Shown here: one piece after another, positions 25,086 to 32,768 of the stretch
How positions within the stretch are numbered: position 1 is the first letter of the stretch
Layout: each line of letters opens with the position of its first letter
NCBI RefSeq assembly: GCF_002876705.1
Contig: NZ_MDAG01000014.1
Coordinates: forward strand, 186,001-250,000
Length of the DNA: 64,000 nt
Direction: 5' to 3'
Source: Enterovibrio norvegicus_B
GTDB taxonomy: Bacteria; Pseudomonadota; Gammaproteobacteria; Enterobacterales; Vibrionaceae
Notes under the pieces: generated by a model
The model's input: the letters and a program-made list of their open reading frames with translations, nothing else
Told to the model about the DNA's origin: nothing
The model's database searches: none
Program-made: the position numbers and the translations under genes

Positions 25086-26257
25086 GCTGAACAGCCTCCC
25101 TGTGTCTTGAACGTCAACACTGGGCGCAGCCTTGCCACCAAGGTGATCAAGCCTGCATTGACCAAATCGCCAACGATGCTGTCGCAGCGCTTATAGGCTT
25201 GAGGCGCTTCGTCATACAGCAAGCCTTTGTCGCCACAGATGACTTTACTGCCCAACGACGTTTTATACAGGTCATCTTTCTTGTATTTATGACTCAATCT
25301 TGCCTGACATTCACCGCGCTTCCACTTTCGCCCCGCGCCATGAGCAAGAGAATACAGCGCCAACGCGTGGTGTTTGCTGGTCAATGCAGTTGGCTTCACA
25401 AGGTAGGAATAGTCGCCTCTCGAGCCGGGGATCACGACATAACCTTTGTCACTGGGTGTCGCGCCTTTTCGATGAAGCCAACCCGCTTTATGGTCATCAC
25501 CACGCGGTGTGCTTTCCTCAATGAAGTTGTGATTTACATCCAGCACACACTCCCCGTTCACATTGATGGCATCAAAAAAGCGTCGTGCAATCAGCTCACG
25601 GTTCAGTTCGGCCCAACTAACAGCTTCATTGTGTGCCTGCATATACACCAAATGCGCTGGCGAATTTACCAATAACCCTTGGTGATTGTGTTCCGTAATA
25701 TGGCCAACGAGAATGGATTGCCCTAGCCCTCGCGAACCAGAATGCGCAAGCAACAACAGTTTCTTTCTATCAATGTTGAGCTGCTCCATCGCGGAGGCGT
25801 CGTACACTTCATCGACCGCTTGAAACTCGGCAAAGTGGTTACCTCCACCAATGGTACCAAGTGCAACATCGAACAGAGATACCGATATTTGTTTCTCCAC
25901 CTTTCTTTTTTGCACAAGGGGCTGCCAGCTTTCATCTAGTTCAGATTCAACATGTCGAAGTTTCTTCGCGAGCTTATCGACGTTCGCTTTTGCCACATTC
26001 AGTGAGGATTGCCAGAGCGCCATGCCACACCCAATGTCATTTCCCACCAATGCGGGATATACCTTGGTATCTGACAAAAATGCGGCCCCAATCGGGTATC
26101 CACGGCCTGGGTGTAAATCAGGCATTCCTGCAACGGCAATCATGCCAGCAAGCTCAGATGTTTTAATGAGTTGTTGTGTCGCCAGCCCTTCAACCCACGT
26201 GCTTTCAGACGCGAAAAGGCTGACTTTTTCAGTCAGTATTTGGACGGATTTGTCCAT
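25082..26257 (-). CDS. rtcB: RtcB-family RNA ligase (RtcB2 type)
   Basis: A 391-residue RNA ligase that joins 2',3'-cyclic phosphate or 3'-phosphate ends to 5'-OH ends using GTP and Mn. Metal and active-site residues are all present: D74 and C77 in VGNDIGCGM, N140/H141 in GGGNHFAEF, H172 in HSGSRG, H243 in DVNHNF and the guanylylated H306 in SLAHGAGR. The length is near the RtcB2 subgroup, which sits next to prfH and repairs ribosomal damage. It overlaps prfH by 4 bases; an AAGGA SD precedes the ATG. Confidence 0.95.
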   Translation of the reverse strand: MDKSVQILTEKVSLFASESTWVEGLATQQLIKTSELAGMIAVAGMPDLHPGRGYPIGAAFLSDTKVYPALVGNDIGCGMALWQSSLNVAKANVDKLAKKLRHVESELDESWQPLVQKRKVEKQISVSLFDVALGTIGGGNHFAEFQAVDEVYDASAMEQLNIDRKKLLLLAHSGSRGLGQSILVGHITEHNHQGLLVNSPAHLVYMQAHNEAVSWAELNRELIARRFFDAINVNGECVLDVNHNFIEESTPRGDDHKAGWLHRKGATPSDKGYVVIPGSRGDYSYLVKPTALTSKHHALALYSLAHGAGRKWKRGECQARLSHKYKKDDLYKTSLGSKVICGDKGLLYDEAPQAYKRCDSIVGDLVNAGLITLVARLRPVLTFKTQGGCSA

Positions 26258-26348
26258 GCTACCTATTCCTTTGATCAGGATAATAAAAATATGTTTTTAG
26301 GCAGGCATGTAGACGGATAGAACAGACGACGGCGAAGCGAGGGAACTG

Positions 26349-26396
26349 TTACTGGCTATCAATACCTGCAAAGGGAGTAAATATTGTCATCGTCAT
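26349..26396 (-). CDS. Candidate 15-codon leader ORF of the rtcB2 operon
   Basis: The minus strand reads MTMTIFTPFAGIDSQ then TAA, with a near-perfect SD (AAAAGGAGA) about eight bases before its ATG at 26396. It lies 91 bases upstream of the rtcB2 start. Such a short, strongly initiated frame can act as a leader peptide or translation-coupled sensor. No homologue is recognised, so a chance SD is possible. Confidence 0.4.
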   Translation of the reverse strand: MTMTIFTPFAGIDSQ

Positions 26397-26412
26397 GTTT
26401 ATGTCTCCTTTT

Positions 26413-27040
26413 GCTCGTCGATAAGAAAAATGGTGAAAGCACCCAGTGCGAGCGCATGTTAAGTACTCATCGAACAAAGATCAACCACTAATAACAAAAT
26501 TGTAACCAAAAAAAGACAGTAAGCTTTTAGGGTTAAACAATATTCGTCGAAAAAGCGTGATGCGATTGTTCACCTTCTTGGAGGGTGAAAGCAAGTTGCT
26601 GTATTGCACTAGCCGTTCCCCTGTTTCATGGCTGAGAAGTGGCAGATATTCTTATATTGTGCGGTATGGTGATTGGCGTTTGTGTATATGATGAATTTTT
26701 AGTCGCGCAGTAATGTGCGAATTATTATCTTCAAATTAAATACTTATACTCAAACAACCTGAAGATGCCGGATTCAGCGAGCTTTACTGACGTTATGATC
26801 AAGGCGTCCCTTTGCCAATGCAGTGCGCTCCATCAAAAAGGGACAACACCGAGCATGGCGTCAGTAAACTCGCCCGAAGGGAGGCCCTCAGTGCGTCCAC
26901 TTCATCGTTAAATTCCTGTGAAATAGAATGACTATTCCTACAAGAATTTGCCTAGAATTGAACACTCTGATGGCCTCTAACATCGAGCATCTTCAGGCTG
27001 TTTAGGTATATATAAAAAACAGTAGAGACAAGGAGTCCTC
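26413..27040. other. Promoter region and TIR repeat, no gene
   Basis: About 630 bases between the leader ORF of rtcB2 and the DUF3302 gene. 26560-26600 holds a small TTCACC/GGTGAA dyad, and 26745-27010 is the repeat element listed separately. No sigma-54 site was recognised upstream of rtcB2. Confidence 0.55.
26745..27010. repeat. 266-base element with 24-base terminal inverted repeats
   Basis: The ends (26745-26768 and 26987-27010) are inverted repeats matching at 21 of 24 positions, and resemble the right end of the element at 7825-7905. Inside there are nested dyads: TTTACTGACG (26783-26792) and CGTCAGTAAA (26859-26870 region), and GTCCCTTT / AAAGGGAC. No ORF of size lies within. It looks like a non-autonomous (MITE-type) or structured intergenic repeat. 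Confidence 0.7.
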
Positions 27041-27436
27041 ATGTTTCTTGATTATTTCGCGCTAGGGTTACTCTTCTTCGTCGCGATTGTCTTTTTCTAT
27101 GGCGTGATCGCCATTCACGACATCCCTTGTGAAATCGCGAAAAAGCGCAACCATCCCCATTCAGACGCGATTCATTATGCCGGCTGGGTGAGCCTTTTTA
27201 CCCTTCATGTTTTATGGCCGTTTTTGTGGATATGGGCAACCATGTGGCAAGACGAAAGAGGCTGGGGGTTTTCAAGTTTAGAACACAACCAAACCAAATT
27301 ACTTGAACAGGTTAATACCCTTTCAGAGCGTATCGACGCGCTGGAAAAACAACAAATGGCACAGACGGCGAGCGCTGCTTCTACTGCCGCTAATGCAACC
27401 AAGAATGACGATGACAATGTGGGAGGCAACCAATAA
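27041..27436 (+). CDS. DUF3302-family inner-membrane protein
   Basis: A 131-residue protein with two hydrophobic segments (about residues 5-25 and 45-65) and a coiled-coil tail (EQVNTLSERIDALEKQQM). It matches the DUF3302 family (YiaW/YibI type). Its stop TAA overlaps the ATG of the next gene by one base, so it is coupled to the HlyD-type gene, as in E. coli yiaW-yiaV and yibI-yibH. SD AAGGAGT is clear. Its role is not known; it probably assists the fusion protein. Confidence 0.85.
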   Translation: MFLDYFALGLLFFVAIVFFYGVIAIHDIPCEIAKKRNHPHSDAIHYAGWVSLFTLHVLWPFLWIWATMWQDERGWGFSSLEHNQTKLLEQVNTLSERIDALEKQQMAQTASAASTAANATKNDDDNVGGNQ

Positions 27437-28566
27437 TGGATATCCTTCTGATCATGACGTACACGGCTTTGTGTATTGTCGTCTTTAAAGTCTTCCATAT
27501 TCCCCTCACCAAATGGACAGTACCAACGGCTGTTTTAGGGGGGATTGGGTTGGTGGGTTCCTTGATCTTATTGATGAATTACAACCACCCTTACACGCAA
27601 TTCGGTGGCAATGTGTTTGTTACCACGCCGATCATCCCTAATGTACGCGGGCAAGTCGTCGATGTGCCAGTCAAGCCGAATCAATTGCTGAAAGAAGGCG
27701 ATGTACTGTTCCAACTAGACACAACCCTTTTTGATGCACGTCTATTAGATGCCAAAGCAGCGCTCCAATCGGCGAAGCAGTCGTCCCTAGAACTGAACGC
27801 GACTTATGAAACAGCAAAAGCCAACACGATAAAAGCTGTTGCCGATAGAGACCGAACCAAAAAGGAATATGCACGTTACGAGGCAGGTGCAAAGAAAGGC
27901 GCGTTCACTGCAGCGAGTGTCGATAACCGCAGGCAGCTTTATCTCGCCGCAGAAGCCACACTCAAAGCCGTTCAATCGCAGGAAGAAAAAGCACGCTTTG
28001 CTGCGCAATCAGAAATTGACGGTCAAAACACCATCGTGGCGCAAGCCCAAGCACAACTCGATCGCGCGCAGTTTGATCTCGACAGTGCCACAGTGCGTGC
28101 CCCATCAGATGGCTATGTCACGCAAGTAACATTGAGACCGGGCATGCTCGCCGTGCCCATGCCGTTACGACCAGTAATGACATTCATTCCTAAAGAAACC
28201 GAGCTGTTCGTTGGTGCATTTAGGCAAAATAGCTTACTGCGCTTAGAGCCCGGTTTTAATGCGGAATTCATCTTTAAAGCCATTCCTGGCAGAGTTTTCC
28301 AAGGTGAAATCGTTGAAGTACTGCCTGCTATTGGTGAAAGTCAGGTTCAGGCACAGGGCACCTTGTACGGCAGCCAATTGCTCGATAAGCAAGGTCGCGC
28401 ACTCGTGACCCTCAAAATCAACGAAGACATGAGCCAATACTCCCTTCCCGATGGTACAAATGCCGAAATCGCTGTGTATTCCGACAGTATTGAACATTTG
28501 GCTATCATGCGAAAAGTGTTGCTGAGAATGAAGAGCTGGCAGAACTACCTCTATTTGGATCACTAG
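27436..28566 (+). CDS. HlyD/EmrA-family membrane fusion protein (YiaV-like)
   Basis: A 376-residue protein with two N-terminal hydrophobic segments (about residues 2-20 and 25-47), a biotinyl-lipoyl-like half (VRGQVVDVPVKPNQLLKEGDVLFQLD), a long coiled-coil hairpin (about residues 110-220) and a second lipoyl half with a beta-barrel (APSDGYVTQVTLRPGMLAVP). It is a periplasmic adaptor that would join a pump to an outer-membrane channel. No permease gene follows; the pair with DUF3302 is conserved in enterobacteria. Confidence 0.88.
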   Translation: MDILLIMTYTALCIVVFKVFHIPLTKWTVPTAVLGGIGLVGSLILLMNYNHPYTQFGGNVFVTTPIIPNVRGQVVDVPVKPNQLLKEGDVLFQLDTTLFDARLLDAKAALQSAKQSSLELNATYETAKANTIKAVADRDRTKKEYARYEAGAKKGAFTAASVDNRRQLYLAAEATLKAVQSQEEKARFAAQSEIDGQNTIVAQAQAQLDRAQFDLDSATVRAPSDGYVTQVTLRPGMLAVPMPLRPVMTFIPKETELFVGAFRQNSLLRLEPGFNAEFIFKAIPGRVFQGEIVEVLPAIGESQVQAQGTLYGSQLLDKQGRALVTLKINEDMSQYSLPDGTNAEIAVYSDSIEHLAIMRKVLLRMKSWQNYLYLDH

Positions 28567-28591
28567 CGCTGTTTAAGCCGGACGCTCCACA

Positions 28592-28627
28592 AAAAAGAGG
28601 ATCAGGGTAAACCGTGATCCTCTTTTT
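28592..28627. terminator. Bidirectional terminator
   Basis: 13-bp stem AAAAAGAGGATCA/TGATCCTCTTTTT, between the HlyD-type gene and the convergent small gene at 28683. Confidence 0.9.
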
Positions 28628-28682
28628 GTTTTTGTGTTCGGCGTTTTCTGTGTCTTCGATACACAACCTACATGACCATGAC

Positions 28683-28925
28683 TTAACGTTCAGTCCGTTG
28701 CATCTGTCTGGTTTGATTCATGGTGCGCGACCCTGCGCCGCCATAGGTGTTGATATCGAAGCGGTTTGGGGAATAGCCACGGCTCATGCGGTAATGCAGA
28801 TCCAGTTTTCTCAAATCAATGCCGTGGGTGTCGAATAAGCGTTCAATCACCGTGTTGATTTCGGCTTGGGGCGTGTTTTGTTCTCGCAGGAAGTAGTAAA
28901 GGTTCTCTGCGCGTTCTTGATTCAT
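28683..28925 (-). CDS. Small conserved-looking hypothetical protein
   Basis: 80 residues from the ATG at 28925, which has an excellent GGGAGG SD. The product is polar: an N-terminal helical part MNQERAENLYYFLREQNT, then DTHGIDLRKLDLHYRMSRG, and a Thr/Gln/Arg-rich tail (TMNQTRQMQRTER). No signal peptide, membrane helix or known motif. Convergent with the HlyD-type gene and sharing its terminator. Confidence 0.6.
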   Translation of the reverse strand: MNQERAENLYYFLREQNTPQAEINTVIERLFDTHGIDLRKLDLHYRMSRGYSPNRFDINTYGGAGSRTMNQTRQMQRTER

Positions 28926-29096
28926 CAGCGATACCTCCCTCATTTGGTGGTCAAATTGTAGTCTTTTTCATCGGCGATGATAATCGCCAATTCTGACAAA
29001 TCACCCTTACTCATTGGTAATAATCCGTCTCCCTTTTTCATTTCCCTTAAATTTGTTCTTTACCGTGTTGCTTTTGTATTGCCTGAACAGAATTTC

Positions 29097-29204
29097 ATGG
29101 GTAATATCCCGCGACTTTTCGCCCGCAGCGCCCAACTGGCAAGCGATGCGAAGGGTTTTATGCCCAAACAACTAACGAAAATGGCTGACATTTTCAAACA
29201 CTAA
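29097..29204 (+). CDS. Possible 35-residue ORF upstream of the PotD-like gene
   Basis: MGNIPRLFARSAQL... ends in DIFKH. The initiation signal is weak, but it is basic-amphipathic and lies 71 bases before the PotD-like gene. It may be a small protein, a decayed gene end or chance; I could not decide. Confidence 0.25.
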   Translation: MGNIPRLFARSAQLASDAKGFMPKQLTKMADIFKH

Positions 29205-29274
29205 GCGAAAGAGAACGATCTCCTTTCGCTGTATGAATGCTCCCGACACACGGGACTTGGAGTGGATAACACCA

Positions 29275-30306
29275 ATGAAGAAATGGTCTGCGATTCTGGC
29301 CAGCGCTGCATGTGCAGTTGCTATGTTCACCACACCTGCGAAAGCAGAAAACGATCAACTTATTTTCGCGAACTGGGGACCTTACCTCTCCACCGAACTG
29401 CTTGAGCAATTCACCCGCGAAACCGGCATCAAGGTGATTTACTCGACGTATGAGTCAAACGAAACCCTGTATGCAAAAATGAAGACGCACCCTGAAGGGT
29501 ATGATCTTGTGGTGCCATCTACGTACTTCGTTGCCAAAATGCGCGATGAAGGTATGTTGCAGAAGCTTGACCTTTCTAAGTTGAACAACTTCAACGAGCT
29601 AGACAAAAACTACCTCGACAAGCCATTCGACCCAAACAATGACTACTCGATCCCTCACGTCATCGCGATGACGGGCTTGGCCGTTAACACTGACATGTAC
29701 AACCCTGACGATTTCACCAGCTGGGCTGATCTGTGGAACCCAGAGTTGGAAGGTCAAATCATGCTGATGGACGACACCCGCGAAGTATTCCACATTGCAT
29801 TGCGTAAACTGGGATACTCAGGAAACTCGACCGATCCTAAACAGATCGATGAAGCCTACGAAGAGTTGAAGAAACTGATGCCAAACGTACTGGTATTTAA
29901 CTCTGATAACCCTGCAAACCCATACATGTCTGGCGAAGTTGGCCTAGGTATGTTGTGGAACGGCTCTGCGGCAGCAGCTCAGCGAGAAGGCTTGCCAATC
30001 GAGCTGGTATGGCCAAAAGAAGGTGGCATTTTTTGGGTAGATAGCCTGTCTATTCCAAAGAACGCGAAGAACGTTGAAGCCGCACACAAGATGATCGACT
30101 TCCTTCTGCGTCCTGAAGTAGCAGCAAAAATCAGTGCTGACACGGGTTACCTAACCGCGGTAGAGAAATCAAACTCCGCGTACAAAGACAACCCAGCTCT
30201 GTTCCCACCACAAGACGACCTTGATCGTGGTGAGTGGCAAGATGCCGTTGGCGAGCTGACGGAGAAGTACGAAAACTACTTCCTACGTTTGAAGACTGGC
30301 GAATAA
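29275..30306 (+). CDS. potD: PotD-like spermidine/putrescine-binding protein
   Basis: A 343-residue periplasmic binding protein of the PotD/PotF type. Signal peptide to about residue 24 (TPAKA), then QLIFANWGPYLSTELLEQF (the polyamine-site NWGxY region), YDLVVPSTYFVAKM, and the PNDDYSIPHVIAMTGLAVN-like stretch, with acidic ligand residues in FWVDSLSIPKNAKN. It usually delivers spermidine or putrescine to a PotABC transporter. No potABC genes lie beside it, so its partner is elsewhere or outside the window. The ATG at 29275 begins MKKWSAI; a longer frame from 29233 would displace the signal peptide. Confidence 0.85.
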   Translation: MKKWSAILASAACAVAMFTTPAKAENDQLIFANWGPYLSTELLEQFTRETGIKVIYSTYESNETLYAKMKTHPEGYDLVVPSTYFVAKMRDEGMLQKLDLSKLNNFNELDKNYLDKPFDPNNDYSIPHVIAMTGLAVNTDMYNPDDFTSWADLWNPELEGQIMLMDDTREVFHIALRKLGYSGNSTDPKQIDEAYEELKKLMPNVLVFNSDNPANPYMSGEVGLGMLWNGSAAAAQREGLPIELVWPKEGGIFWVDSLSIPKNAKNVEAAHKMIDFLLRPEVAAKISADTGYLTAVEKSNSAYKDNPALFPPQDDLDRGEWQDAVGELTEKYENYFLRLKTGE

Positions 30307-30323
30307 TCCCGCGCTACAATCCA

Positions 30324-30351
30324 AAAAAACCGCTCAATTGAGCGGTTTTTT
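30324..30351 (+). terminator. Rho-independent terminator of the potD-like gene
   Basis: Palindromic AAAACCGCTCAATTGAGCGG plus T-run; both flanks A/T-rich. Confidence 0.92.
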
Positions 30352-30380
30352 ATTGTCTGAGGATTCCTACTCGCACCGTA

Positions 30381-31151
30381 TTATGTCAGTGCAGCCTCAA
30401 TCTTTTCTCTATGCGTCTTTAGATAGGCGATATCGTTCAGGTAACAGAGGTGATGCCCATCTTTCATGTTTTCTACAAAGGCGGCATTGCCCTTCTTGGC
30501 TTCCGCCATCATGAAATCAATCAGCGCATGCAGGCGCTCAATCATGGCATCAATCAAACCCGCCTTTTCCGGTGCCGATAATCCGTAGGCTTCACAGAAC
30601 AATGCAGCGCGCTTGGCCTGTGTATTTATGTCACCCAACTTGTCGTATTCGTTCGTTTTGAACGGTGCCCAGCAATACACCGCATACGCCACATCCCATA
30701 GCCTTGGTGCAGGGTGTGCGGTATCGAAGTCAAAGACCCCCACGACACGCTCACCGTCTAACGCCACGTTATAAGGCGCATAATCACCGTGGCAGATCAC
30801 TTCAAAGGGTGGCCTAGGTGTCAGCATCCAAGGTAGGTTTTGTGCGGGTTCAGACACGAGAAATTGTGCCGACACATCATGAAAATCACACAGCAAAGCG
30901 CCTGCTGACATTAAGGCTGCATCTGTACCAATCGCACCGACCAAGGGATAGTTCGAGGTATCACCGTCCATAAAAGTCAATATTTCTTGCCCGCCTTCAA
31001 TGCCGATAACCTCGGGGCAAGCATGAAATCCATTGTCATGAAGGAACGTGAGCAGTTTATGAACAGAAGGCGACCATGGATTTAATGGTCTAAACACATG
31101 GTCGCCTTGTTTGAAGATGGCGTTATCGCGCCCGCCATTTAATATTTCCAT
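30381..31151 (-). CDS. APH-fold phosphotransferase
   Basis: A 256-residue aminoglycoside-phosphotransferase-fold kinase. The catalytic Brenner-type motif is ICHGDYAPYNV, with the metal-binding DFD in VVGVFDFDTAHPAPRLWDVAYA. N-terminal half carries the ATP-binding loop (NGGRDNAIFKQGDHVFRP). Members often phosphorylate small metabolites or antibiotics; the substrate here is unknown, and this is not evidence for resistance. It is monocistronic, with the PotD terminator on the convergent side. Confidence 0.85.
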   Translation of the reverse strand: MEILNGGRDNAIFKQGDHVFRPLNPWSPSVHKLLTFLHDNGFHACPEVIGIEGGQEILTFMDGDTSNYPLVGAIGTDAALMSAGALLCDFHDVSAQFLVSEPAQNLPWMLTPRPPFEVICHGDYAPYNVALDGERVVGVFDFDTAHPAPRLWDVAYAVYCWAPFKTNEYDKLGDINTQAKRAALFCEAYGLSAPEKAGLIDAMIERLHALIDFMMAEAKKGNAAFVENMKDGHHLCYLNDIAYLKTHREKIEAALT

Positions 31152-31247
31152 ATTTGCTAGACTATCGCCAAGTAGCTGAAACTTCCTGCATTTTCTAACA
31201 TCCAGCAGTTGAATACTGCGAGTGAGTTTTTCTTTATAAGAATAGGA

Positions 31248-31967
31248 TCACTGAACGGTCTCACCATTGATCGTTGCGGACACCAACTCGTTGACCTCTG
31301 TGAAAGTACTATTGCCTGATGTCGAATTCGTTTCCTCACGAATCATTAACCCGTTGCCTACCCCAATATTTTGAGTAAACACCGCGTTTGTTGATTCGCC
31401 ATCTTCGACAACATCAAAGGTTAACGTCATTAAACAGGTATTAAATTCACCTGCTGGAACGGTAATGGTTTCATTCTTTTCAAACGTAAAGGAAATGTCG
31501 TAAGTTGCCGTTTGCGTGCCATTGGTAAACACTGATACCGTTGGATACTCTCGCGTTTCTCCTGCACTCAAGTTGTAATCCAATTGGATACCATTCGGCT
31601 TATAGATAATCTCTTCGCCACCAATAATCTGCCCAAGAGTGATAACGTGTTGTTGGCTCTCGTCCGACACAATGTAGACTTTATTCACCACCGAATCTTC
31701 ATACAACAAGACTTCACGAGCGTTGGTATAGCCCTCGTAAGTGACTTGGCCACTGACCACGTCTCGCTCTGTAAAATTCTGACCACTTTGCCCATCTACC
31801 GAGAGATTGTGAACCGTCGTTACATCCGCACCAATCGCATTAAGATCTGCATTAAAACATGCTGTGGCACTTGTGCTGTTTCCACTATTGTTGCTACTGG
31901 TATCGCTTCCACTGCCACCGCAACCATTCAACACCACTAACGCCACACACAAGAAAGACCTTTTCAT
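31248..31967 (-). CDS. Putative lipoprotein
   Basis: A 239-residue lipoprotein precursor. The signal is MKRSFLCVALVVLNGCGG with lipobox LNGC; the next stretch is a Ser/Gly/Asn-rich linker (GSGSDTSSNNSGNST), then a beta-rich domain. The ATG at 31967 follows a GAGGTG SD. No family is assigned. A Ser-rich spacer after the lipobox suggests a surface or outer-membrane anchored protein. Confidence 0.75.
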   Translation of the reverse strand: MKRSFLCVALVVLNGCGGSGSDTSSNNSGNSTSATACFNADLNAIGADVTTVHNLSVDGQSGQNFTERDVVSGQVTYEGYTNAREVLLYEDSVVNKVYIVSDESQQHVITLGQIIGGEEIIYKPNGIQLDYNLSAGETREYPTVSVFTNGTQTATYDISFTFEKNETITVPAGEFNTCLMTLTFDVVEDGESTNAVFTQNIGVGNGLMIREETNSTSGNSTFTEVNELVSATINGETVQ

Positions 31968-32072
31968 CATCACCTCGAAAAACTGCAAAACATCCCTTTT
32001 CTTCTGCAATTCTACCGAGGCTCACACCTTTGCATCTGAACTCATAATGAGACAGCCTGTAAAAAATATTGG

Positions 32073-32558
32073 CTAAATGGCTGTGTATTTCCGAATAAAG
32101 TCGTTAAGGATATCCACGCCAGATTCGCCGCGTTGTTCTGCTTCCCAGCATTGGTAAATCGCAGTTTCTTGTTCAGCAATCAACAGAAACGTCGATCGAA
32201 AGTCGCTGGGAGCATCGTCTAACCATTCGCGATATTTTAGTTCCCACGGGGCAACCCAATGCACCAAATTGTCCACTAACACATTCCATGGTAACGCCAC
32301 CCAAGCATGTGCATCTTCTACGCCTTTTTGCTGCATCTCTTGGTCATTTCTGTCGAAGCTCACACCGCGCGCTTTGAGCGTTTCTTCAAGTAAATCGGCA
32401 GTGAGTGCCTCGACAAGGACGAGTGCTTCCCAAAGCGCTTCACGCGCGTTTTCTGTCGCAACGTTGGCGGAAGCATCTGAATAATGATCGGCAAAGTAGG
32501 TGAAGAAAGAAATGCCGTATACCTCACCCTGATAAGCGCTGTGAATACGCGTCTCCAT
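32073..32558 (-). CDS. Hypothetical cytosolic protein
   Basis: A 161-residue acidic protein of unknown family with no signal or membrane segments. The N-terminal METRIHSAYQGEVYGISFFTYFADHY, and the Trp-rich middle (WNVLVDNLVHWVAPWELKYREWLDD), are distinctive. SD GGAGGG lies just before the ATG. It lies between two lipoprotein genes on the same strand; no functional link is visible. Confidence 0.65.
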   Translation of the reverse strand: METRIHSAYQGEVYGISFFTYFADHYSDASANVATENAREALWEALVLVEALTADLLEETLKARGVSFDRNDQEMQQKGVEDAHAWVALPWNVLVDNLVHWVAPWELKYREWLDDAPSDFRSTFLLIAEQETAIYQCWEAEQRGESGVDILNDFIRKYTAI

Positions 32559-32768
32559 GGCTATCCCTCCACGTAAATACGCCCTAAGTTGGCGCGCCTT
32601 ACCTTACTATCGTTCAAAGTAACAACGACGTGGTTTTTCAAGCGTTGGATTTGCTATTTTCTAACACAAATTCATTGATATAAGACATTGGCTCTATGAG
32701 TGCGAATATATGCATACATGAAGAATAAAACCAAAACGTTTACATTTTGTCGATCGCCATTGAAACGG

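Noticed and set aside
30381..31151. Aminoglycoside resistance gene
   Set aside because: Only the broad APH fold and catalytic motifs are visible; this fold covers many metabolite kinases and nothing points to antibiotics.
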